Shown here one piece after another: positions 35,221-45,098 of a DNA stretch of 64,000 nucleotides (within the stretch, counting starts at the first letter, position 1; each line of letters begins with the position of its first letter). Source of the DNA: Listeria booriae (GTDB taxonomy: Bacteria > Bacillota > Bacilli > Lactobacillales > Listeriaceae); contig NZ_JNFA01000024.1 in assembly GCF_000766865.1 (NCBI RefSeq), forward strand, positions 186,001-250,000, in the 5' to 3' direction. The notes under the pieces were generated by a model. The model was not told the origin of the DNA, did not search any database, and worked only from the letters and a program-made list of their open reading frames with translations. The translations under genes and the position numbers were made by a program.

Positions 35221-37458
35221 CTACAGTTGTACGCTATTATTATCCGAAAAAATAGAAATAGTTTCTCCGTGAATTAAGCGATATGTTGTTCCTTTGAGGT
35301 TCGTTGTTACTTCAATCAGCCGCCCTTGGAAGGTAATGCGGAACTGATAACTTGTCCATTCTTTGGGCAGTTTTGGTTGGAAATGTAGGTTGCCATTTTT
35401 GATACGTAAACCAGCAAAACCGTAAACAATCGCTAGCCAGCTTCCTGCCATTGCTGCAGTGTGTACGCCATCTTTGACATTGTGATGATAATCATCTAAA
35501 TCGGTTCTGGCTGTATAGTAGAAGAATGATACGGCTTGTTCCATACGATTAAGTTCGGCTGCGATAATGGCATGGGTTGCGGGTGAAAGAGAGGAATCAT
35601 GTGTTGTTAACGGTTCATAATAATCATAGTTTACTAATTTTTCTTCGGCTGTGAAACGTTCGCTTTGTAAAACCATTGCAAGAATGAGATCGGCTTGTTT
35701 TAAAACTTGTTTTTGATAAATTTTCATGGGATGGAAATGAAGTAATAATGGGTACTGCGCTTCGTTTGTTGCTTCAAATGGCCATTTTCCTTTTGTTAGG
35801 AAGGAATCATCTTGTCCAATAAGCGCCGAATCGGTTCGGTGAATGTACATTTGTTTAGCTGCCTGTTTCCATTGCTTTATTTCGGTATCTGTAACGTCAA
35901 ATTGTGTGCTTATTTCTTCCGTTAATGATGCGACTAGAAATTCCAGCTGATCTTTTACCATCAAGTTAGTATACGTATTGTTATTAATAAGCGCTGTATA
36001 TTCGTCAGGCCCTGTGACGCCATTGATTACAAATCCACGACCTGCAACAAAATCGCCGTAATCCATATAAAAACGACTAGTTTCGATAAGCATTTCTAGT
36101 CCTTTTTCTCGTAGAAATTGCGTGTCACCAGTAACCTCAACATATAGTTTTAAAGCATGCATAATATCTGCATTAATATGAATTTGCGCAGTCCCAGCAG
36201 GGTAGTAAGCAGATGCCTCCTCGCCATTAATCGTTCGCCACGGGAAGAGCGCGCCAGAACAGGCCAAATCGCGAGCACGTTCCTTAGCATTAGGAAGAAG
36301 GCTATATCGATGTTCGAGCAATTTCTTCGCAATCTCAGGTTTTGTAAATACGAAAAATGGAAAAATGAAAATCTCCGTATCCCAAAAATAATGACCTTCA
36401 TAACCTTCTCCAGTAACGCCTTTCGCCGCAATATTTGTCTTACCGTCACGACCTACTGATTGCAAAAGATGAAAAGCATTGAAACGCAGTGCTTGTTGCA
36501 ATGCATCATCTCCAGTTACTTGAATATCAGCAGTCTCCCAAAAATCTGTAAGAAAAGCAGTTTGTTCTTGTAAAAGCGTGTCAAAACCAAGCGAGGAAGC
36601 AGTTGCTAGTTCATTGCATAACGTTTCGCGATTATTTTCTGTTGTTGCGACATAGCTAATAAATTTCGTGATTTCTATCGGCTCTGAACCGTCAAAATAC
36701 CATTTTTCGGACCAGAAATCCGTTTTTTGAGTGATTTCGCCTGGCATACTATGTTTGATTCCGCTCGCAATTTCAAGTTCGGAAGCGAGTGTTTCCTGCA
36801 CAAGCCCAAGAATGCCGCTTTGCTGGATTGTTTCTTTCGTTCGCAACACTTGTCCAGAAAATGCCGCGCCTGCACGTGGATCTCCGTCATGCTCTTGATT
36901 TGTTACAGCGCCTTGCAGAGCCGACTCAATTGTGATGTCTGCTTGCGTGAAATTGATTGGGATTACTTGGATTTTAAGCGCCGCGATATGTTTTCGCGTA
37001 AAGGATACAAGTCGGGAAAATGTGATGGCAATTTGTTTCCCAGTTTTTGCAGAAGTCCATGTGATATGCCGTTCGTATAATCCGTTTTTAAAATCAATTT
37101 TTCGTGTGTGATTCGTGATTTTACCTGTAAATAATGAGATTTTCTCGCCATCCATTGTAATCGTGACGGGCAGCGCATTTGGCACATTTAGGATGGTCTG
37201 GTGACTTTTCGCATAGCCGTAAGCCGCCTCGCCATATATAATTGGCGCTGTTTCATAAAAGCCGTTGATGTAGGTTCCTGGCAATGTGTGATTTTCGAGT
37301 TCACTGCTATTTTCTTCGAGACAGCCACGAATACCAATATACCCATTTCCAACGGTGAAAATTGTTTCACTACGCTGATTGGTGGTGATATCAAATTCGG
37401 TTTCAGAAACGTGCCAGTTTTCGATTGGATAAATAATGCTCGGATTAATTTGTTTCAT
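35221..37458 (-). CDS. glycoside hydrolase family 65 disaccharide phosphorylase (downstream copy)
   Basis: A 745-residue GH65 enzyme that would split an alpha-linked glucose disaccharide (maltose, trehalose, kojibiose or nigerose type) with inorganic phosphate to beta-glucose 1-phosphate and glucose. The N-terminal 'IFTVGNGYIGIRG', catalytic Glu in 'GVTGPDEYTAL' (near residue 483) and the phosphate-site loop 'THDSSLSPATHAI' are visible. The phosphate loop favours a phosphorylase over a hydrolase. It lies 52 bases after the upstream GH65 gene in one operon. Linkage specificity cannot be read from sequence alone. Confidence 0.9.
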   Translation of the reverse strand: MKQINPSIIYPIENWHVSETEFDITTNQRSETIFTVGNGYIGIRGCLEENSSELENHTLPGTYINGFYETAPIIYGEAAYGYAKSHQTILNVPNALPVTITMDGEKISLFTGKITNHTRKIDFKNGLYERHITWTSAKTGKQIAITFSRLVSFTRKHIAALKIQVIPINFTQADITIESALQGAVTNQEHDGDPRAGAAFSGQVLRTKETIQQSGILGLVQETLASELEIASGIKHSMPGEITQKTDFWSEKWYFDGSEPIEITKFISYVATTENNRETLCNELATASSLGFDTLLQEQTAFLTDFWETADIQVTGDDALQQALRFNAFHLLQSVGRDGKTNIAAKGVTGEGYEGHYFWDTEIFIFPFFVFTKPEIAKKLLEHRYSLLPNAKERARDLACSGALFPWRTINGEEASAYYPAGTAQIHINADIMHALKLYVEVTGDTQFLREKGLEMLIETSRFYMDYGDFVAGRGFVINGVTGPDEYTALINNNTYTNLMVKDQLEFLVASLTEEISTQFDVTDTEIKQWKQAAKQMYIHRTDSALIGQDDSFLTKGKWPFEATNEAQYPLLLHFHPMKIYQKQVLKQADLILAMVLQSERFTAEEKLVNYDYYEPLTTHDSSLSPATHAIIAAELNRMEQAVSFFYYTARTDLDDYHHNVKDGVHTAAMAGSWLAIVYGFAGLRIKNGNLHFQPKLPKEWTSYQFRITFQGRLIEVTTNLKGTTYRLIHGETISIFSDNNSVQL

Positions 37459-37510
37459 AAACGCACCTCGTAAAAGGAGGAGCAGACCGTGATGGCATGC
37501 CCCTCATATT

Positions 37511-39841
37511 TTAATTTGTTGTAAATGTTGTGTTTGCTAAAATCGAAATTTCCTTACCGTTAAGCGTGAGCACGACATCTTGATTCGATGTATTCGAAAT
37601 TTCCGTTGCTGTTTGTGTGACATGAATGAGTAGCCGTGAACCTTTCCAGTAAATCGGGAAGGAAAGTGCGGTCCATTTTTCTGGAAGATGCGGATGAAGG
37701 AATAGTTTGCCGTCCAACATACGTACACCGCCGAAACCATTCACAACTACTTGCCAAATCCCACCAATTGATGCGGAGTGAATGCCAGCGTCGCTTGATT
37801 TCATATTTTGGCCAAGGTCAATGCGACTCGCTTTTTCGAACATACTATAAGCCAATTCTTTGTCGCCTAAATCAGAGGCTAAAATGCTATGCGTTGCCCG
37901 ACTTAGTGAGGAATCATGCAGTGTTTTTGGCTCGTAATAATCCCAGTTGGCCTGTTTTACTTCTGGAGAAAATTCGTTTTCTAATAAATAAAGCAAAATC
38001 ATCACGTCTGCTTGCTTAGTGATTTGCATATCATTCACTTGGTCCAAATTATAGTCTAAGAAGAGAGCACCAACTTGCGCAGAAGCTTTGTAAGGGGCTA
38101 AATCAATGATTTTTTTCGATAAATAAGTATCGTCTTGCGGGATAACAAGCTCCGCGTTTGGCTGTGGCAAATAAAGCTTGGCCGATTTTTCTTGCCACTC
38201 CGTATAATTGCGCGTCAAGTCCCATTTAGCAGAAAGAGAAGCCAGTAATGCCGGATTTTCCTGTTGCAGCAACTCGTAATAATGAATTGCTTTCTCCAAA
38301 TTCCAGTGCGCCATATAGTTCGTAAAAGCATTATTATCCACATGCTCTTTATATTCATCCGGTCCAACCACGCCAGTAATTTCGTACTGATCGCCCTTTT
38401 TCTCAAGACGAGATTGCCAGAAAACAGCCGTTGCAAAAATGAGTTCGTAACCATGTTTCTCCATGAAATCTTTGTCGCCAGTAAACTGATAATATTGCCA
38501 CACTGCAAAAGCGATATCCGCGGTAATATGTTGCTCAATAAAACCAGACCAGATTTTTGTCGGTTCGCCAGTAATAATGTCCGCCGCTCCCCAAACAGGC
38601 GTCACTTCGCCATCTTCCAACCAAGCCGATTCCCATGGGAACATGGCACCTTCGTAATTGTTTTCAACGGCTTTGCGGACAGCTCCAGGTAAAGAAAGCC
38701 AGCGATACTCTAGCAATTGGCGCGCAATTGTAGGATTAGACGTTGTGAAGAACGGTAATACAAAAATCTCTGTATCCCAAAAAGCATGGCCTTTATAACC
38801 TTCACCAGAAAACCCTTTGGCACCAATGTTCATACGATTATCGTGAGCCGGCGTCATGCCTGTAAGATGATATACAGCAAATCGAATCGCAAGCTGATCA
38901 AAGTTGGCACCTTCAATTTGAATCGGGTATTGCTTCCAAACTTTGCTTTGCCAAGCATGTTGATGGGCCGTAAAAAGGGTGTCATAATTCCCGACTTTAG
39001 AGAATAGTTCTAGCGCAGTCTCGACGCTGTTCCAGTCCTTATCACGGCTTGTATATACGCCAGATATTTTTTCAATCGTCATCGTTTGGTTTTTGGCAAC
39101 CGTTTCTGGCTCAAATGTCGTAAAAATCTTACGGCGATCCATAAAAATCGTATTTTTCGGTGTAAATTCCTCATTTTCTAAAGCAAAAGCATGACGCGAA
39201 AAATGAACAAAATCAATAGCTGACTCGGTTGTGCGCGCCTCTAGTTTCATAATTTTTTGGTCATATAAACGGAGCACACCTTCCTGAAAATGCTGTGTGC
39301 CAGTGTTTGTCATCTGACCATTAATACCCGAATTCAGCTTTACCGTGACATCATTTGTGAGCGGTGTAATCGTAACTTTTTGGGCGATCACATGGAGATT
39401 ATCGAGAGACACAAAACGGGAAAAAACAATTTTGTACTCCTCGCCAGCTGGCGAACGCCAATGAATATCGCGCGATAGTTCCGCTTTTTTTAGATTCAAT
39501 GTGCGTTCATAAAAGAGGATTTCGCCTTGGGTTAACTGGAACGTCTCACCATTTAAGGTAAATGTCATCTCCAGCATATCCGCGGCGTTAGGCAGTTCTG
39601 TAACCTCCTTGTCACCTAAAAATTTATTAAAAGTACCTGCGATAAAGTTACCGCGAACTTCGTTGGAATAACGTTCTTCGGTAGCAGAGCGCAAGCCCAT
39701 ATAACCGTTGCCAAGGCTAAAAACTGCCTCCACTTTCCCGAGCGCTTCTGGATCAAACCGGGTTTCGGTAACGAGCCAATTCTTCTCCTCGCCAGTTCCT
39801 TTATCGTAATTTAAAGCTGGATAATCATTTTTTAATAACAT
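37511..39841 (-). CDS. glycoside hydrolase family 65 disaccharide phosphorylase (promoter-proximal copy)
   Basis: A second GH65 enzyme of 776 residues. 'VFSLGNGYMGLRSATEER' near the N-terminus, 'GAKGFSGEGYKGHAFWDTEIF', catalytic Glu in 'GVVGPDEYKEH' (near residue 495) and 'LHDSSLSRATHS' are family signatures. It resembles maltose-phosphorylase-type members more than its neighbour does, but that is an impression. I chose the ATG at 39841 behind AAAGGA; an in-frame TTG six codons upstream is unlikely. First gene of the operon under the LacI-type operator. Confidence 0.9.
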   Translation of the reverse strand: MLLKNDYPALNYDKGTGEEKNWLVTETRFDPEALGKVEAVFSLGNGYMGLRSATEERYSNEVRGNFIAGTFNKFLGDKEVTELPNAADMLEMTFTLNGETFQLTQGEILFYERTLNLKKAELSRDIHWRSPAGEEYKIVFSRFVSLDNLHVIAQKVTITPLTNDVTVKLNSGINGQMTNTGTQHFQEGVLRLYDQKIMKLEARTTESAIDFVHFSRHAFALENEEFTPKNTIFMDRRKIFTTFEPETVAKNQTMTIEKISGVYTSRDKDWNSVETALELFSKVGNYDTLFTAHQHAWQSKVWKQYPIQIEGANFDQLAIRFAVYHLTGMTPAHDNRMNIGAKGFSGEGYKGHAFWDTEIFVLPFFTTSNPTIARQLLEYRWLSLPGAVRKAVENNYEGAMFPWESAWLEDGEVTPVWGAADIITGEPTKIWSGFIEQHITADIAFAVWQYYQFTGDKDFMEKHGYELIFATAVFWQSRLEKKGDQYEITGVVGPDEYKEHVDNNAFTNYMAHWNLEKAIHYYELLQQENPALLASLSAKWDLTRNYTEWQEKSAKLYLPQPNAELVIPQDDTYLSKKIIDLAPYKASAQVGALFLDYNLDQVNDMQITKQADVMILLYLLENEFSPEVKQANWDYYEPKTLHDSSLSRATHSILASDLGDKELAYSMFEKASRIDLGQNMKSSDAGIHSASIGGIWQVVVNGFGGVRMLDGKLFLHPHLPEKWTALSFPIYWKGSRLLIHVTQTATEISNTSNQDVVLTLNGKEISILANTTFTTN

Positions 39842-39874
39842 AATAGCATCCTTTCGCAATCTTAATAAATGAAT

Positions 39875-39888
39875 AGTTAACGCTTTCT
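39875..39888 (-). promoter_or_regulatory. possible cre in the GH65 operon leader
   Basis: Minus strand AGAAAGCGTTAACT, 11-12 of 14 matches to the CcpA consensus, between promoter and start codon. Confidence 0.4.
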
Positions 39889-39899
39889 TTGTGATTCAC

Positions 39900-39928
39900 A
39901 TTTTATACGAAACGTTTCGGAAAGTCAA
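39900..39928 (-). promoter_or_regulatory. GH65 operon promoter with LacI-type operator in the spacer
   Basis: Minus strand TTGACT (39923-39928), 17 bp, TAAAAT (39900-39905). The perfect 12-bp palindrome CGAAACGTTTCG (39908-39919) fills the spacer. A closely related site occupies the same position in the transporter promoter at 41906-41934, so the adjacent LacI-family protein is the likely repressor of both. Confidence 0.75.
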
Positions 39929-40010
39929 ATTTATTTTTAGGATTGATTTAAATAATATAATGGTTTAATATGATTTTTAAGGACAAATAACGTTTTGGAT
40001 GTGATGAGGA

Positions 40011-40769
40011 ATGGGGATTATAGAACAGTTTCAGCAAAGTTTGTTTTATCAGTGGAAAGCGGTTGGAAAATGGAAGCCGCAGAGTATTTGGAAGTCCTTT
40101 TTTTATTTGCTATGCATCGTGTTGATTTCATCGTTTATTCTTAGTTTTGCTAGCTTTCAGAAGACGTCAAAATTGGATTATGAGGCGCTTTTGACGGAAA
40201 TGGAGCCATTTACTTTGACGCAACAAGGTTTTGCTTATGATGGGGAGCCGCTTATTGTGCCGATTCCGGTTTTTGATATGACGATTATGATTGGGGATGT
40301 GAAAGAGCGGGCGCAGACGGATTATGTGATTATGTTGCAAGATGATGGGTTTAAATTTGGCAAAAATGGCTTGATGTCGCCGAGCGCTACGCCATACAGT
40401 AGTCTGCCAATTTGGGGTGAGCAGGAGCGCTATACGAATGCAGATGTGTTGCGGTTACTGCAAGACAACGAATCACAGCTAAAACAACTAGCATTTTTCT
40501 ACCAATACGCGAAGGCCTTTTTGCAAGTTTTTATTAGTGTGGCACTCATTTTTATCATCGCGCTCGTTTCGATACCGTTTGGAAGGGGAGTTGGGGTCGG
40601 CTTTCAGCAACTTTGGATGTTCGCGGCGTATGGTTTAACATTGCCGCTTGCTATTAAGACAATTTTGAAACTAACGGGATTCTTTATTCCATATTTCACG
40701 ATGATTTATTGGTTTTCAGTGATTATATTTGTTTTTCTAACGGTAAACACATTAAAAAGGAGCTCATAA
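40011..40769 (+). CDS. DUF1189 family (MalA-like) membrane protein
   Basis: A 252-residue protein with a first transmembrane helix at about residues 31-48, an extracytoplasmic domain of about 100 residues, and three to four C-terminal helices. This is the DUF1189 layout, often annotated 'maltodextrin utilization protein MalA' in Gram-positives. It is divergent from the GH65 operon and shares its control region. The ribosome binding site GAGGA abuts the ATG, which is unusual, but no better in-frame start is visible. Molecular role unknown. Confidence 0.8.
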   Translation: MGIIEQFQQSLFYQWKAVGKWKPQSIWKSFFYLLCIVLISSFILSFASFQKTSKLDYEALLTEMEPFTLTQQGFAYDGEPLIVPIPVFDMTIMIGDVKERAQTDYVIMLQDDGFKFGKNGLMSPSATPYSSLPIWGEQERYTNADVLRLLQDNESQLKQLAFFYQYAKAFLQVFISVALIFIIALVSIPFGRGVGVGFQQLWMFAAYGLTLPLAIKTILKLTGFFIPYFTMIYWFSVIIFVFLTVNTLKRSS

Positions 40770-40793
40770 GTTATTTATGGACTCCTTTTTTTT
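40754..40793. terminator. bidirectional intrinsic terminator
   Basis: AAAAAGGAG (40754-40762) with CTCCTTTTT (40782-40790) and an inner TCATAA/TTTATG pairing, between the DUF1189 gene (+) and the LacI gene (-). Confidence 0.8.
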
Positions 40794-41805
40794 AAAGGTT
40801 TGGACCACTTGATTCGCGTACGATTAGTTCGTTTTGCAAGATAAGATGGTGGTCGCTTGATGTTTCGTTTATAATTTCTAACACTAGTTGTGCCGCCGCT
40901 TTGCCAAGCTCGAACGGGTTTTGGGCAACAGTGCTAAGCGATGGGCTGACGTAACGCGTTAGTAAAATATTATCAAATCCGATGATGGAAAGTTCTGCGG
41001 GGACGCTAATTTGAAGTTCTCGAGCTGCTTGTAAAACGCCTAAGGCCATGATGTCGCTGGCACAAAAAATTGCAGAGACGCCCTGTGTTGCAAGCAAGAA
41101 GTTAAGCGCGGTCTGATATGCTTTTTCTTCTTCAAAGTCGCCATAACAAAGCAATTTTTCATCATAATCTATACCGATTTCGGATAAGGCTTCTTGATAA
41201 GCTTTGAAGCGGATTTCGCTAACATAGGCATGTTTATGTCCGTTCATGAAGGCGATTTTTCGATGTCCCAGCCGCGATAAATATTTAATGGCTGTTTTTA
41301 CACTGTCTTCTTGATCGGATGTGACAAACCCAGTCGTACTATTTTCAATGGGAATATCAATGAGTACAGTTGGTAAATTGCTCGCAACGGCTTCTGTCAA
41401 ATAAGGGTCGTCTTTTTTTAAGCCTTGAATCACAACGCCATCTAAGTTACGCTCGCCAACCACTTGGCTAAATGTTTTGTTGCGTTGCCTGGATGTCGTC
41501 GTACTGATTAGAATCATTTCGTAGTCTATAGTTGCAACGTATTCACTGACGCCACACAACACTTCGAATACAAAATTGTCTTTCACGCTCTCTCTTTTCA
41601 GGTCACTTACTAGCAGGCCGATTGTTTTGGACTTCTTCGTGACGAGGCTTTGGGCCAGCATATTCGGACTATATTGTAATTTTTTTGCAGAGGCGCGAAT
41701 AATGGATCGTGTCTCTTCGTTTACGTCGCTATAACCATTTAGCGCACGTGAAACAGTAGTTATGGAAAAACCGGTGTCTTTCGCGATATCTTTGATTGTT
41801 GCCAA
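40792..41805 (-). CDS. LacI-family transcriptional repressor of the disaccharide locus
   Basis: A 337-residue regulator: N-terminal LacI helix-turn-helix ('TIKDIAKDTGFSITTVSRALNG', hinge 'LQYSPNMLAQSL') followed by a periplasmic-binding-protein-like effector domain. It sits between the GH65 operon and the ABC transporter genes. Two operators of the form C(C)GAAACGTTT(T/C)GG lie in their promoters, so it most likely represses both until a disaccharide or derivative binds. The gene starts 182 bases before the transporter gene and is divergent from it. Confidence 0.92.
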   Translation of the reverse strand: MATIKDIAKDTGFSITTVSRALNGYSDVNEETRSIIRASAKKLQYSPNMLAQSLVTKKSKTIGLLVSDLKRESVKDNFVFEVLCGVSEYVATIDYEMILISTTTSRQRNKTFSQVVGERNLDGVVIQGLKKDDPYLTEAVASNLPTVLIDIPIENSTTGFVTSDQEDSVKTAIKYLSRLGHRKIAFMNGHKHAYVSEIRFKAYQEALSEIGIDYDEKLLCYGDFEEEKAYQTALNFLLATQGVSAIFCASDIMALGVLQAARELQISVPAELSIIGFDNILLTRYVSPSLSTVAQNPFELGKAAAQLVLEIINETSSDHHLILQNELIVRESSGPNL

Positions 41806-41905
41806 AACGTTATACCTCCAATTTTTGAATTACTATTTATCCCTATTTTAGGGTATATTGGCGAAACTTACAACTCTAAACTTTTAATTTTATTAAGATA
41901 AGCCC

Positions 41906-41934
41906 TTGACATCCGAAACGTTTTGGACTAGAAT
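41906..41934 (+). promoter_or_regulatory. ABC transporter operon promoter with LacI-type operator in the spacer
   Basis: TTGACA (41906-41911), exactly 17 bp, TAGAAT (41929-41934). CCGAAACGTTTTGG (41913-41926) fills the spacer, in the same geometry as the GH65 promoter. Confidence 0.8.
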
Positions 41935-41943
41935 AACGTTAAA

Positions 41944-41957
41944 TGAAGACGCTTTCT
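41944..41957 (-). promoter_or_regulatory. possible cre downstream of the transporter promoter
   Basis: Minus strand AGAAAGCGTCTTCA, 12 of 14 matches to the CcpA consensus, at about +4 to +17 of the transcript. Together with the LacI operator it would give dual induction and glucose-repression control. Confidence 0.4.
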
Positions 41958-41987
41958 TGAAATCATAACGAAAAGGAGAGGTAAGGT

Positions 41988-43265
41988 ATGAAAAAGGCAA
42001 TAAAATTAGTGGGAGTTTTAACAGCGGTGTTTGCATTAATGTTTACGGTGGCTTGTGGAAATGGAGAGAAAGATAATGCGTCAGCTGGCAACGGCGGAAA
42101 AACATTGACGCTCGGTGTTTGGAAAGGAACGGAAGCTGAGAATACAACGCGTAAGAAGTTAATTGCTGATTTTGAGAAAGCGTCTGGTATTAAAGTGAAA
42201 GAGAAAGTGTACAACGATTATGAAACGCAACTTCAAACAGATTTAGTAGGCGGAACCGCGCCGGATGTGTTTTATGTAGACGCGTATCTGGCGCCTAGCC
42301 TCATCGAGAAGAAAGTATTAGCGCCGCTTGATGATTACATTACTAAGACCAAGGATTTTGATACAGAAGATTTCTATAAACCGGTATATAAAGCTTTTAC
42401 GGGTGAAGATAAAGTACAATATGGTTTGTCAAAAGATTATTCGACGCTAGGCATTTTTTATAACGAGAAAATGTTCGCCGACGCTGGCATTGATCCAAAC
42501 ACAATCCCAACAACGGCCGACAAAATGGGAGCATTTTTAGAAAATTTAAAAGCAAAATTACCGAAAGATGTCGTTCCGAGCGCCTTCACGGCTGACTTAG
42601 CGCGTCAAATGTATATCGCACAATCATCTGGTGAACCAATTATCACAAAAGACGGTTACTCTAATCTGGATAATCCAAAAATTATCACCGCACTACAACC
42701 ACTTGTTGATTGGTATCAAAAAGGCTTGATTAAACGTCCAGCTGATCTAGGACAAGATTGGTCTGGTGACTCGTTTGGTGCAGGTAAAGCCGCGATGATG
42801 GTAGAAGGAAACTGGGCTATTGCACATTTAGAACAAAACTTCCCAGATGTTAAATTTGGAACGAAAGAAGTTCCGACGATTGACGGGAAAAAAGGAACAA
42901 TGGTATTTACAGTAAGTTATGCGATGAATGCAGCGGCAAAAGACAAAGATGCTGCTTGGGAACTTATCGAATACTTCACAGGAAAAACAGGAATGAAAAC
43001 ATGGGCAGAAGGAGCTTCTGTGCTTCCATCACGTCAATCCGTAGCTAAAGAAATGAATATCGAATCAGATGCGATTTTACAACCGTTTGTCGCTGGTGCT
43101 GAATATGCAACGCCTTGGCAGGATGGTACAACACTATCCATCGTGTCCGATCAATACAAAAATATGCTACCATCTGCATTAAAAGGCGAAATGACACTCA
43201 AAGAAGCGATGAAAAAAGCCACAGAAACAGCGAATAATGACATTAAAACGCAACTGAAAAATTAA
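41988..43265 (+). CDS. sugar ABC transporter substrate-binding lipoprotein
   Basis: A 425-residue maltose-binding-protein-like lipoprotein: signal with lipobox TVAC (Cys24), then 'TLTLGVWKGTEAE', 'LIADFEKASGIKVKEKVYNDYETQLQTDLVGGTAPDVFYVDA' and 'AAMMVEGNWAIA' typical of the carbohydrate-binding cluster. It delivers an oligosaccharide, probably the disaccharide cleaved by the GH65 enzymes, to the two permeases that follow. AAGGAGAGG lies before the ATG. The cluster has no ATPase gene, so a shared MsmX-type ATPase is presumably used. Confidence 0.92.
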   Translation: MKKAIKLVGVLTAVFALMFTVACGNGEKDNASAGNGGKTLTLGVWKGTEAENTTRKKLIADFEKASGIKVKEKVYNDYETQLQTDLVGGTAPDVFYVDAYLAPSLIEKKVLAPLDDYITKTKDFDTEDFYKPVYKAFTGEDKVQYGLSKDYSTLGIFYNEKMFADAGIDPNTIPTTADKMGAFLENLKAKLPKDVVPSAFTADLARQMYIAQSSGEPIITKDGYSNLDNPKIITALQPLVDWYQKGLIKRPADLGQDWSGDSFGAGKAAMMVEGNWAIAHLEQNFPDVKFGTKEVPTIDGKKGTMVFTVSYAMNAAAKDKDAAWELIEYFTGKTGMKTWAEGASVLPSRQSVAKEMNIESDAILQPFVAGAEYATPWQDGTTLSIVSDQYKNMLPSALKGEMTLKEAMKKATETANNDIKTQLKN

Positions 43266-43334
43266 CCAAGCTGGGAGCGGCTACTTGCGAAGTCGCTCTT
43301 CCTTTTTATAAGGAATACGGAAAGGGTGGAAAAA

Positions 43335-44258
43335 ATGAATCCGAAAAAATCAAAGCGTAAAGCGAAGGAGGCCACACAAGGTATTACCTTCATGTTACCG
43401 ACGATTATTATTATGACGGTTTTTACGCTGATACCGATTATTTATGCCTTGTTTCTATCATTAAATAAAGTCAGCCTAGTTGGAGAGTCGAGCTACCAAT
43501 TCGTTGGCTTGAAAAACTATACGAATGCGTTTCAAGATGAACGCGTTTGGATTGCACTGAAGAACACGGTTCGCTACGTTATCATCGTTGTTCCGTGCCA
43601 GACAATTTTGGCGTTATTGATGGCTTCGTTACTTAATTCGGGAATTAAATTTCAAAATACATTCCGAACAATCTTTTTCTTACCTACTTTGACATCAAGT
43701 TCTGCCTTAACGATGATTTTCATGTTTTTATTTAGTTTGACTGGTCCAATTAATAATGTTTTGGTTGATTTTGGGCTGATTGCCGAGCCGATTAATTTTA
43801 TAAATGAAACGAAATTTGCGCTTGGAACGATTATGGTAATGAATATTTGGTCTACCGTACCATTTTTTATGACGATTTATTTGGCTGGTTTACAAGATAT
43901 TCCGAAAACGATGTACGAAGCGGCGCAAGTGGATGGGGCGAATGCTTGGAAACGCTTGACGAGAATCACCGTGCCTCAGATTGCGCCGATTACGAACTAT
44001 GTTTTGCTGATGGGCATCATTGGTTGTTTTCAATTGTTTGATCAGGCGTACATTATTTCGGGTGGGAGTGGTGGTCCGAACAATGCAACGCTTACGCTAT
44101 CGCTCATCATTTATCAATATGCCTTCAAGTCGTTTGATACGATGGGATACGCTTCTGCAATCGCTATTTTACTAACCATCATTATTTTCTTAGTATCGAT
44201 GCTTGCACGAAAATTAAATAAAGAAGATGTGAATGAAGAAGGAGGCGCCGCGTCATGA
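43335..44258 (+). CDS. sugar ABC transporter permease (MalF type)
   Basis: A 307-residue permease with six transmembrane helices and the EAA loop 'EAAQVDGANAWKRLTRITVPQIAP' that contacts the ATPase. The basic N-terminus (NPKKSKRKAK) precedes helix 1. I chose the ATG at 43335 behind AAAGGGTGG; a GTG three codons earlier lies within that ribosome binding site. It overlaps the next permease gene as ATGA. Confidence 0.92.
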   Translation: MNPKKSKRKAKEATQGITFMLPTIIIMTVFTLIPIIYALFLSLNKVSLVGESSYQFVGLKNYTNAFQDERVWIALKNTVRYVIIVVPCQTILALLMASLLNSGIKFQNTFRTIFFLPTLTSSSALTMIFMFLFSLTGPINNVLVDFGLIAEPINFINETKFALGTIMVMNIWSTVPFFMTIYLAGLQDIPKTMYEAAQVDGANAWKRLTRITVPQIAPITNYVLLMGIIGCFQLFDQAYIISGGSGGPNNATLTLSLIIYQYAFKSFDTMGYASAIAILLTIIIFLVSMLARKLNKEDVNEEGGAAS

Positions 44259-45079
44259 AAATAAAGCGTTTTTGGAAAATTATCACGTATACACTACTCA
44301 TTGTTTATGGTTTAGTAACGCTTTATCCGTTTTTATGGGCAGTGATGGCTTCGTTCAAACCATACAGTGAAATTATTGGTGGCGGACTTTCCTTATTGCC
44401 GAAAAATCCGACCATTGAAAATTTCAGTTATATTTTCACGCGTGACCCGCTATTTCCTAGGTGGATTTTGAACTCGTTTATTATTGCTATTTCAGGTACG
44501 ATTTTAAATATTATTTTCAATAGTATGGCTGGATATGCATTGGCACGGCTAAGCTTCCCAGGACGGAAACAGCTTTTCTTGTTGATTTTGGCGGTTATTA
44601 TGGTGCCAGCGCAGATTTTGTTGATTCCGAATTACCTAATCATGAAGTCCATTGGGATTTTGGATACGTATAATGCCTTGATTTTACCAGGCGCGATTAA
44701 TTTTGGTTATATTTTTATGATGCGACAGTTTTTCGTGAATTTCCCTAAGGAGGTCGAAGAAGCGGCGCAAATGGATGGGTTAAGCCGGACGCAAACCTTC
44801 TTCCGGATCGTGTTCCCAATGGCGCAGGCCTCGATTGCCACACAAGGTGTATTCGTATTCCTCGGATTGTGGAATGAATTCATGAAGCCATTGCTATACA
44901 TCACATCTCCTGAAAAATACACATTAACACTTGGTTTACAGTCATTTCAGACGCAAAATGCGACACAATGGAATTACATTATGGCGGCATCCGTCGTTTC
45001 GATTATTCCAATTTTGATATTATATATTGTTTTGAATAAATATTTCATGAAGGGCGTACGAATCGGTGGCGATAAGTAA
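44255..45079 (+). CDS. sugar ABC transporter permease (MalG type)
   Basis: A 274-residue permease with six transmembrane helices and the EAA loop 'EAAQMDGLSRTQTFFRIVFPMAQ'. It pairs with the preceding MalF-type permease, overlapping by four bases. GGAGG lies within the end of that gene. The beta-phosphoglucomutase gene begins 19 bases after its stop. Confidence 0.92.
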   Translation: MKIKRFWKIITYTLLIVYGLVTLYPFLWAVMASFKPYSEIIGGGLSLLPKNPTIENFSYIFTRDPLFPRWILNSFIIAISGTILNIIFNSMAGYALARLSFPGRKQLFLLILAVIMVPAQILLIPNYLIMKSIGILDTYNALILPGAINFGYIFMMRQFFVNFPKEVEEAAQMDGLSRTQTFFRIVFPMAQASIATQGVFVFLGLWNEFMKPLLYITSPEKYTLTLGLQSFQTQNATQWNYIMAASVVSIIPILILYIVLNKYFMKGVRIGGDK

Positions 45080-45098
45080 GCTTGAAAAGGAGTTTAAG

